This document shows, piece after piece, positions 18,830 through 25,942 of a stretch of DNA of 25,942 nt. The stretch comes from Burkholderia sp. (GTDB lineage Bacteria > Pseudomonadota > Gammaproteobacteria > Burkholderiales > Burkholderiaceae), in the NCBI GenBank assembly GCA_028292565.1, contig JAQGMD010000470.1, positions 1-25,942 of the forward strand, read 5' to 3'. The notes under the pieces were generated by a model. The model worked only from the letters and a program-made list of their open reading frames with translations. It did not search any database and had not been told where the DNA came from. Numbering within the stretch: position 1 is the first letter of the stretch; each line of letters opens with the position of its first letter. Both the position numbers and the translations under genes were made by a program.

Positions 18830-20347
18830 TTACGTGCGGACCGGCACAGCATCCGCCGGGAGCGGGAGGGTGACATAGAACTCAGTGCCTTGGCCGGCTG
18901 CGCTGCGAAAATCGATATGTCCGCGATGTTCCCCGACAATGCTTTTGCAAATGGAGAGCCCTAGTCCGGTGCCGCCTTTTTGCCTGGAGTCGGTGGAGTC
19001 AGCCTGTGCGAATTTCTGGAAAATGCGATCTTGAAATTCCTCCGGGATTCCGTTGCCATGATCGGCCACCGACAGCCGAACGGTGCCCGGCTCGCGACAG
19101 ATCCGCACTTCGACTGGGACCCCTGCGGGGGAATACTTGATTGCGTTCGATAGCAGGTTGACCAGCACCTGAATCATCCGGTCGCAGTCGACGGCGACCT
19201 GGAGATCGGCGATATCCGGCATATTGCATTGCAATTGCACTGTCACGTTGAATTCCGCCGCATAACCTTGCGTTGCTTCAATAGCCTGTTCTACCAACGG
19301 CAGCAAGGCTTGCTTCACCATGTCAAACCGCATGTTGCCCGACTCCATTTTTTCGATATCAAGCACGTTGTTGATCATGCGGACCAATCGCTGACAGTTC
19401 TTATTGGCAATGTCGAGCAAGGTACTTGCCTGTGGACTAAAGTCCCCGAGGGCGCCGCCCGTGAGCAGGCCTAACGATCCCCGGATCGAGGTCAGGGGAG
19501 TGCGCAACTCGTGCGATACCGTCGATATGAACTCATTCTTCATGCGCTCCACTTGCTTGCGGTCCGAAATGTCGTGCAAGAACATGCCGAAGAAACAGTT
19601 CTCCCGCGTGCCGGCGAGGCCGATGGTCACATCGACCGGGAATTCCTCGCCTTTGCGGTTGACGATCGTTCTTTCTATGTGCTGGTCGAGGAAATCGCCT
19701 TTCCCGGTCTCGCGGAAGGTCCGGAGGTCTTGCTCGAACCGCAGGTGATATCGTTCCGGAATCATCGTCGTCAATCGCCGGCCGACGGCCTCCTCCTTGC
19801 TCCAGCCAAACATCTGTTCCGCCTTGGAATTCCAGTCGGAGATATAGCCCCCCAGGTCCATGCCAATGAATGCATCGTGCGAGGTTTCAATAATGGTCTG
19901 GATCCGAATTTCATTTGCTGCGACCACGGCGAGTGTTTCCTCCGCGCGCGTTGCACTGATCCGGAGTTTCTGCTCCAGTTCGTTGATGCGCCTGCCGGCG
20001 CGAATGCGTACTTGCAGTTCTTCATCGTTGAACGGCTTGGCGATGAAATCGTCCGCTCCGGCGTTCATCGCCGCAACGACGAACTCGGTTTCACTTCTTG
20101 ATGTCAGCATGATCAGGTAGATGTAGCGGTCCCTGACCGTTTCCCTGACCACCCGGCATATATCGACGCCGTCCATTCCAGGCATCATCCAGTCTATGAT
20201 CGCCAGCGGCGGCGCGTCCGGCCGCTGCAGGATCTCGCAGGCCATTTTGCCGTCGCAGGCAGTCACGACTTCATAGCCCCACTCCTGCAATGCGTCCTGC
20301 AAGGACAGGAGGGACACCGGATCGTCCTCGGCAATCAGTACTTTCAT
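18830..20347 (-). CDS. Soluble REC-PAS-histidine kinase
   Basis: The 505-residue protein has no membrane segments. An N-terminal receiver (1-120, phosphoacceptor D52 in [11 protein letters not shown]) joins through a coiled coil (about 120-145) to a PAS domain (about 150-262). A HisKA domain follows with the phosphorylated H279 in VSHELRTPL, then a HATPase domain with the N box [10 protein letters not shown], the G1 box DHGNGIP and the G2 box GGTGLGLSI. An N-terminal receiver controlling a kinase means it can receive phosphate from the upstream hybrid kinase and then signal onward. The start overlaps the stop of the large hybrid kinase as ATGA, so stoichiometric production is likely. Confidence 0.94.
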   Translation of the reverse strand: MKVLIAEDDPVSLLSLQDALQEWGYEVVTACDGKMACEILQRPDAPPLAIIDWMMPGMDGVDICRVVRETVRDRYIYLIMLTSRSETEFVVAAMNAGADDFIAKPFNDEELQVRIRAGRRINELEQKLRISATRAEETLAVVAANEIRIQTIIETSHDAFIGMDLGGYISDWNSKAEQMFGWSKEEAVGRRLTTMIPERYHLRFEQDLRTFRETGKGDFLDQHIERTIVNRKGEEFPVDVTIGLAGTRENCFFGMFLHDISDRKQVERMKNEFISTVSHELRTPLTSIRGSLGLLTGGALGDFSPQASTLLDIANKNCQRLVRMINNVLDIEKMESGNMRFDMVKQALLPLVEQAIEATQGYAAEFNVTVQLQCNMPDIADLQVAVDCDRMIQVLVNLLSNAIKYSPAGVPVEVRICREPGTVRLSVADHGNGIPEEFQDRIFQKFAQADSTDSRQKGGTGLGLSICKSIVGEHRGHIDFRSAAGQGTEFYVTLPLPADAVPVRT

Positions 20348-23300
20348 TGGGTGTTTCCGATAAATTCAGTCAGCTCGTTGATCAATTGCGCTGCGCGTTC
20401 TTTCAATTCTCGAATCGCTTCCTGTGCGGAATCGAGTTCCTCGTTGCTGCCGGATCGTTCCAGTTGTTCGGCGGCTTCGGCGACGCGCTCTGCGCCCAGC
20501 ATGATAGCCGCGCCTCTGAGCCGGTGGGCCGTCCGTTCCAGCCGATACGCGTCGTCGGCTGCAAATGCCGCATCGATGTCGGACAGCGAGCCAGGCAAAT
20601 CTTTCAGGAACGCCTGCACCATTTGTTGCAGGAGGGCCTCTTTCCCCCTTGTTCTCTTAAGCGCGCCGTCGGTATCAAATGCACGGAGGACGCTTTCCGT
20701 TTTAGCTTGCGCGTCGGCATCCGGGGGCACCGGCACAGCGGCTGATGCCTGCTCCGCCTCCAGGCGTTCCAGTAACTCGTCCGGATCGATGGGTTTTGAC
20801 ACATAGTCGTCCATTCCGGCCGCCAGACACTTTTCCCTGTCCGCTTGCATCGCGTGAGCGGTGACGGCGATAATCCGTACATGCTTGCCGGTCGATTGTT
20901 CGCGCCGCCGGATTTCCTCGGTGGCCTGGTAACCGTCCATTACCGGCATCTGCCCATCCATCAGAATCGCGTCGAACGACTGCTCTTCCAGCATCCGCAG
21001 TACTTCAAGTCCATTGTTCGCAATGGAATAGGAATGGCCCCGGTCGTTCAGGATTTCCGCCACCAGCGTCTGATTGATCGGATGGTCCTCCGCCACAAGA
21101 ATGTTCAGGATACGTGCCGGTTTTCCCCACGCCGGCTGCATGCCGTCGACCTCGCGCGACCGGCTACCGCCCGGGGTGATGCCGACCGACGTAACGATCG
21201 CATTGAACAATTCCGATTGCTTGACCGGCTTCCTGAGGAAGCGTGTTACGCCCAACTCCTTGCAGCGGGCAGTTTCACCCGATACATCGCTCGACGAAAG
21301 CATCATGATGGTAGCGCCGTCCATGGCCGGCGTCGATTTGATGACCTCCGCCAGTTGAAAGCCGTCGAACTCCGGCATTTGTGAATCGAGCAACACCAGC
21401 GGGTAGGGTGAGCCCTGCGCCGCTTCGCGGTGCAGTTCCTCGAGCGCCCGTTCGGCATTCCCGGCCAATACCGGGCGCATGTCCCAGCTGGTCAGGATCT
21501 GGCCCAATATCAACAGGTTGGTGCGGTTGTCGTCGACCACCAACACCCGCATGTCTTTCAGCGCGGCTGGTTGTGGCAGCAGCGCCTGCACCGGTTGATG
21601 CGGGTGAAAGGACAGACGCACCGTGAAATGGAAGGTCGATCCTTTTCCACGTTCGCTTTCCACCCCGATGGCGCCATGCATCAGGCCAACCAGCTGCGAA
21701 ACGATGGCCAGGCCGAGCCCGGTGCCGCCGTACCGCCGGGTAGTCGAATTGTCGGCCTGCGCGAACGCATTGAAGATATGCTCCTGCTGCTCCCGCGTCA
21801 TGCCAATGCCGGTGTCCGAGACGCTGATGCGCAGCACCGTGGAGGTGGGTGATTGGGACTCCTGCGTGACGCGCGTTACCACTTCTCCCGCCTCGGTGAA
21901 TTTCAGCGCATTGCCGACCAGGTTGACGATGATCTGCGCCAGGCGGCCAGCATCGCCCAGCAGCAGTTGCGGCACATTCGGGGCGACCAGATAGGTCAGT
22001 TCGATGCCTTTCTCGTTGGCGCTGGCGGAAAATGCCTTCAGTGTATTGCCGATCGACTCGCGCAGGTCAAATTCAGTAATGTCCAGCTCGAGTTTGTGCG
22101 CCTCCATCTTGGAAAAATCCAGGATGTCGTTTAGCAGCCGCAGCAGCGAGTCCGCCGACGTTTTTATTAAGGCCAGGTAGTCGCGCTGCTGCGCCGACAG
22201 CGGCGTCTTCAGCAGGAGATGGGTGAGGCCGATTACGCCGTTCATCGGCGTTCGAATTTCGTGGCTCATATTCGCAAGGAATTCGCTTTTGGACTGGTTT
22301 GCGGCTTCCGCTTTGTCTTTGGCGTCTTGCAGTTCTTGCTCGTATTGCTTCAGTGCGGTGATATCGTGGTCGCTGCCGCGATAACCGAGCAGCTCGCGTT
22401 GCTCGCCCAGCATCGGGATGGCGCTCGACTGCGTATAGCGGTCGCTGCCATCCTTATGACGCCAGCGCAGCATGCGGTTGCTCCACGCGACCTTGTCAGC
22501 GATCGACGCCGACAACTCGGTAATGACCTCCTGCTGCTGGTCCGGATGCAAGCGCTGCAAAATGTTCGTGCCCAGCAGTTCTTCCGGCGTATAGCCAAGA
22601 ATGGATTCGACCGCCGGGTTCGCGTACCGCACCAGCCCGTCAAGGTCGATTGACCAGATCCAGTCCTTGGTCGTTTCCACGATAGATCGGAATTTTTCTT
22701 CGCTTTCGCTCAGTGCCTGCTCGGCGCGTTTGCGTTGCGTGATATCGGTCAGGAAGCAAAACAGGCAGGGCTCGCCGGACAATTCGACCAGATCGAAGGA
22801 GATCAGCAGGTCGATCGATTCGCCGGCGCTGGTGCGTGCCCGGATTTCGGCATCCCTGACCGATCCGTTGCGCTGGAGTTGCTCAATCACTGCTGCGCGA
22901 TCTGTCGGCACTTCCCAGAAGTTGATCGCCAATGAAGTATTGCCGATCAGTTCTTCCCGCTGGTAGCCGAGCGTCTGCATCATGGCCTCATTGGCGTCGA
23001 TGAAACGGCCGTCGGCGACACGGGTGATGGCGATGGCAACCGGACTCAGGTTGAATACCTTGGAAAAACGCGTTTCCGATTGGCGCAGCAGGTCTTCCGC
23101 CAGTTTGTGGTCGGTAATGTCCATCATTGCGCCGATCATCCGAGTCGGTTTGCCCTCGCTGTCACGCAGAATGTAGCCGCGGTCGTGCACATGGGCATAC
23201 GTTCCGTCCGCCCTGGCAAATCGGTAGTCGGCGACCCAATATTGGCGGCCTTCCTCGATTTCCTCGTTGATCCTGCGTAGCACCTCATCCCGCTCGTCGG

Positions 23301-25431
23301 GGTGGATACGTTCGCGCCACCAGCTCGGACCGGCTCCGACGTCCTCCGGCGCATAGCCGAACCGGAGCGCGAGAGCTTCATTCCACCATGTTTCTCCGGT
23401 GGCAAAATCCAGATCCCAAATAACGTCGTTGGTTGCTTTGGACACTAGGTGAAAGCGCTCATGGACCTGGCGCATCTCCTGCTCCGCATTCCTGCGTTCG
23501 CTGATATCGCGTACGATGCCGACGAACAGCCGTTGGCCGTCGAGTTGCATTTCGCGAATCGAAAGGTGGATCGGGAACTCGCTCCCGTCCCGCTTTCGGC
23601 CCGATATCTCAACACCATCCATCCCCAGAATGGCCGCTTCCCCTGTCCTTGCATAGCGTTGCATGCCCAGGGTATGGCTGCGCCTCAGGCGCAAGGGGAT
23701 GAGAATAGTGACGTTATTTCCATTGGCCTCCTCCGGCGTGTAACCGAACATTGCCGCCGCGGCGGGATTGAATGACGCGATCGTTCCCTGCTCATCGATG
23801 GTGATCAGGCCGTCGGCGACGTTGTCGACCATTGCGCGGATTTTGGCTTCGCTCGCGTGCGCATCGCGTTTTGCCCGCAGCAATGCGGAAACCAGGGGAA
23901 TGAGCTGTGAGCGCAACAAGACCAGGCCGGAGATCACCAATATCGCCAGCAGGCCGATTGCATACTCAAGTTGCGTGCGGATCGGGTCATACAGTTCGGC
24001 GGTATCCAGTTTGACTACTACACCGAGCCCGGATGAGAGTACCGGCCCATAAGCGGCGGCCACTTGCACGCCGCGGCCATCGCGCACCGCCTTCACCCCG
24101 GATTGGCCATCCAGGGCAAGGCTGGCGGGAAAGGGAGTTCCGTACTGCCGCCGCGCGATGCGTGAGTAACCTTGCGGCACCAGGCGGCTCGGCAGGCAGC
24201 GCATGAAATAGTCGTCGATGGCGCTGCAGATTGCGATATCGCCGGAAGCTCCCAGGTTGTACGCGCTGTGTATCAGGTTGTCGATGGCGGGCAGCTTGCG
24301 TTGGGTTACCAGCGTTCCCAGAAACCTGCCGTCATGGAGAATCGTCGAACGCACTTGCAGGACCGCCTGTCCCGTCGACCAGAGCGCCACCGCCGGACGG
24401 GCCAGCAGTTCCATATCCGCTTCGGCTTCCAGCTCACCGCTCTGCATCACTTGCTCCCCATCGGGCAGATAAAGCGCCATCCCCGAGTAGGCTTCATTCG
24501 ACAGGTGGGCATCCAGCCTGGCCAGCGCCAAATGCCGTTGGCCGGGCGAGGTGCGATGGAAGTTTTCCAGTGCCTCAAGCAGCATCGGATCGTTCGCGAG
24601 CGATCCGGAATGGGTTACGCCCTCGTCGATGACAAATTCCAGCATTTGCGTTCTGCTGGCCAGGGCCGCTTGCAGATTTTGCAAGAGCGCGGCTTCGGTC
24701 CGGTGCGCCGACAGCACGAAACCGGTCAAGCCGCAAGAGAGTGCCAACGCGGTCAGGATCATCGTCGCAAGGGCGGCGATACGCCTGTCTTCGCGATCGT
24801 CGTAGGCGCCGCTTTGCTTCATCGTTCGGTACCAGTCGAGCCATAGTGCCGCGCCAAGGACGATGAAGCAGAGTGCGGAAACGGGCGTCATCCGCACGAA
24901 GCGGTACCAGCCGTACAGGAACTCAAGATGGAGCGAGTGTCCAACCATGCCGAAGATGCCCAGCGCGAGGATGAGCAGCGTGAGCGCCTGCACCGCGACC
25001 TGGGCCGTCCGGGACTCGCGCAACCGGTGCATCAGAAGGAAACAGACGGCGGCGAGCAGGAACGCCAGGCTGCTTGGGGGCGCCATTCGGCCCGGATGAG
25101 GATTGTCCTCATAAGTCCAGGCGTGGGTGAAGAGCTGATCTATACCGAAATCGGCGCCGGTCACGTTTTGCAGGCCGACCAGTCCGGCCACGACGGCGAT
25201 CAGGACGGCGGCTGTTTGCCGTCCTCTTTTCATCAGACCGGGCCGCGACTCCGGCATCGCCAGCGCCGCTCCCGCCAGGAACAGGCACAGGGCGACGTTG
25301 AACGCCATCGGCGCTGACCAGGGTACGACCCGGACCAACATCTCCTGATGACTCCACCAGCCGACCATGACGGTCAGGCCAAGAAGTGAAATCAGTACGC
25401 CTGCCGCCTGGTGCGACCGAATTTTATACAT
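20344..25431 (-). CDS. Giant membrane hybrid sensor kinase (PAS x4, HisKA, REC x2, Hpt)
   Basis: The 1695-residue protein contains every step of a phosphorelay. An N-terminal block of about seven hydrophobic segments (1-240) contains a DFGIDQLF and PGRMAP motif found in other multi-TM sensors. An extracytoplasmic region (about 241-483) of Cache/CHASE-like size follows, then a last TM at about 484-505. Four PAS domains span about 530-1030 (for example [12 protein letters not shown] and [14 protein letters not shown]). HisKA carries H1057 in [11 protein letters not shown], and a HATPase reaches about 1280. Receivers hold D1349 ([11 protein letters not shown]) and D1492 ([11 protein letters not shown]), and a C-terminal Hpt has H1636 ([12 protein letters not shown]). 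It heads the operon. No good ribosome-binding site precedes ATG 25431, so the exact start is less certain. The stimulus is unknown. Confidence 0.93.
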   Translation of the reverse strand: MYKIRSHQAAGVLISLLGLTVMVGWWSHQEMLVRVVPWSAPMAFNVALCLFLAGAALAMPESRPGLMKRGRQTAAVLIAVVAGLVGLQNVTGADFGIDQLFTHAWTYEDNPHPGRMAPPSSLAFLLAAVCFLLMHRLRESRTAQVAVQALTLLILALGIFGMVGHSLHLEFLYGWYRFVRMTPVSALCFIVLGAALWLDWYRTMKQSGAYDDREDRRIAALATMILTALALSCGLTGFVLSAHRTEAALLQNLQAALASRTQMLEFVIDEGVTHSGSLANDPMLLEALENFHRTSPGQRHLALARLDAHLSNEAYSGMALYLPDGEQVMQSGELEAEADMELLARPAVALWSTGQAVLQVRSTILHDGRFLGTLVTQRKLPAIDNLIHSAYNLGASGDIAICSAIDDYFMRCLPSRLVPQGYSRIARRQYGTPFPASLALDGQSGVKAVRDGRGVQVAAAYGPVLSSGLGVVVKLDTAELYDPIRTQLEYAIGLLAILVISGLVLLRSQLIPLVSALLRAKRDAHASEAKIRAMVDNVADGLITIDEQGTIASFNPAAAAMFGYTPEEANGNNVTILIPLRLRRSHTLGMQRYARTGEAAILGMDGVEISGRKRDGSEFPIHLSIREMQLDGQRLFVGIVRDISERRNAEQEMRQVHERFHLVSKATNDVIWDLDFATGETWWNEALALRFGYAPEDVGAGPSWWRERIHPDERDEVLRRINEEIEEGRQYWVADYRFARADGTYAHVHDRGYILRDSEGKPTRMIGAMMDITDHKLAEDLLRQSETRFSKVFNLSPVAIAITRVADGRFIDANEAMMQTLGYQREELIGNTSLAINFWEVPTDRAAVIEQLQRNGSVRDAEIRARTSAGESIDLLISFDLVELSGEPCLFCFLTDITQRKRAEQALSESEEKFRSIVETTKDWIWSIDLDGLVRYANPAVESILGYTPEELLGTNILQRLHPDQQQEVITELSASIADKVAWSNRMLRWRHKDGSDRYTQSSAIPMLGEQRELLGYRGSDHDITALKQYEQELQDAKDKAEAANQSKSEFLANMSHEIRTPMNGVIGLTHLLLKTPLSAQQRDYLALIKTSADSLLRLLNDILDFSKMEAHKLELDITEFDLRESIGNTLKAFSASANEKGIELTYLVAPNVPQLLLGDAGRLAQIIVNLVGNALKFTEAGEVVTRVTQESQSPTSTVLRISVSDTGIGMTREQQEHIFNAFAQADNSTTRRYGGTGLGLAIVSQLVGLMHGAIGVESERGKGSTFHFTVRLSFHPHQPVQALLPQPAALKDMRVLVVDDNRTNLLILGQILTSWDMRPVLAGNAERALEELHREAAQGSPYPLVLLDSQMPEFDGFQLAEVIKSTPAMDGATIMMLSSSDVSGETARCKELGVTRFLRKPVKQSELFNAIVTSVGITPGGSRSREVDGMQPAWGKPARILNILVAEDHPINQTLVAEILNDRGHSYSIANNGLEVLRMLEEQSFDAILMDGQMPVMDGYQATEEIRRREQSTGKHVRIIAVTAHAMQADREKCLAAGMDDYVSKPIDPDELLERLEAEQASAAVPVPPDADAQAKTESVLRAFDTDGALKRTRGKEALLQQMVQAFLKDLPGSLSDIDAAFAADDAYRLERTAHRLRGAAIMLGAERVAEAAEQLERSGSNEELDSAQEAIRELKERAAQLINELTEFIGNTQ

Positions 25432-25942
25432 GGGGTGGGGGCCTTTACGGTTTGGCGTTTCAGTATTCGCAACCGGTCGACGCGGTGCGATTCAGCGATG
25501 GCGGTCAAGCCGATCACGACTCATTTCGACTTGTCGCACCGAGATGAAACAGCCTGGGGCCGATCGCAGCGGGTGCGTGCGCGGCGGCTTCAGAGTCGCG
25601 CTACTCTAGTGGAAAAGTATTGAGCTAATAACGCGGAAAAGAGCGTGATTTACTGGCTTACAAAAGACATGCCGGCTTTGACTTACCGCGAGTTGGTACG
25701 GCCGGGCTGCCGGCCGGGCAATCGGTATTCGCGCGGGTGCGCTATGTCGAAAACCTTGCATGGAAAGCGATGTGGAACATGCGCCTGTGTAGTTATTCAG
25801 CGCCTTCGTCCGCAACGACTGGTGCGGCGGCGGGCCAGGGCTACCGCATCAAAACTCACTGGTTTTCAATGAGTTACGAAATGAGGTTGTCACGTTGAGA
25901 GACCCAATAGCTCAGCGAGATAGTCGTTGTTCAGACAAGCTT
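25432..25942. other. Non-coding right end, upstream of the hybrid kinase
   Basis: These 511 bp hold the promoter side of the signalling operon. I see no convincing gene. An open plus-strand frame from about 25630 to 25897 lacks an ATG and a recognisable motif. An 8-bp GGCCGGGC direct repeat occurs at 25700 and 25712. A weak minus-strand promoter pair, TTATTA-N17-TAGAGT, could lie near 25605-25635. The window ends at a HindIII-type AAGCTT. Confidence 0.4.

Noticed and set aside
25630..25897. Open plus-strand frame at the right end
   Set aside because: It has no ATG in a sensible place, no ribosome-binding site and no recognisable motif.
25897..25930. An AATAGCTCAG string reminiscent of a tRNA D-arm
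   Set aside because: No acceptor stem, anticodon arm or T-loop (GGTTCRA) could be found around it.

Overview
The window looks like a chromosomal segment of a soil or plant-associated betaproteobacterium, most likely Burkholderiales and possibly Oxalobacteraceae. That placement is an inference from high GC3, Bug-type tricarboxylate-binding proteins, the style of the MCP and CheW, and REC/Hpt-rich sensor kinases. No rRNA, tRNA, CRISPR array or intact transposase was seen.

Left edge (1-680): debris. It holds a ~150-bp element with imperfect terminal inverted repeats, short decayed reading frames, and a ~65-bp scrap resembling an IS701-type transposase that abuts the 3' end of a LysR regulator gene.

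Catabolic cassette (680-5778): a LysR regulator is divergent from a thiamine-diphosphate 2-oxoacid decarboxylase/acetolactate-synthase-like enzyme, an aldehyde dehydrogenase and a secreted Bug/TctC solute-binding protein. A palindrome overlapping the lysR start codon lies about 65 bp upstream of the predicted start point of the enzyme operon, a textbook LysR arrangement. The inferred job is uptake of an organic acid, decarboxylation of a 2-oxo acid, and oxidation of the resulting aldehyde.

Gene graveyard (5779-7640): an intact aldo/keto reductase sits among a CapA-like fragment, an Old Yellow Enzyme reduced to its C-terminal 40%, and the last ~27 codons of a PRC-barrel-like protein.

Ectoine region (8029-14449): ectA-ectB-ectC-ectD (ectoine and 5-hydroxyectoine synthesis) is followed by ehuB-ehuC-ehuD-ehuA (ABC importer for the same solutes). 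A 164-bp MITE-like palindromic element separates synthesis from uptake. The ectC frame runs 101 bp into ectD, probably because of a -1/+1 shift at its end. No ask_ect, ectR or ectoine-degradation genes are present in the window.

Signalling region (14678-25431): cheW and a chemoreceptor with a C-terminal DWEQF tail are followed by a strong terminator, then a response regulator with an unusual N-terminal domain. Converging on these is a four-gene phosphorelay operon. It encodes a 1695-aa membrane hybrid kinase (multi-TM, 4 PAS, HisKA, HATPase, 2 REC, Hpt), a REC-PAS-histidine kinase, a single-domain CheY-like protein and a free Hpt protein, with ATGA overlaps at two of the three junctions. No DNA-binding or enzymatic output domain is encoded in the operon. 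The final ~510 bp carry no convincing gene.
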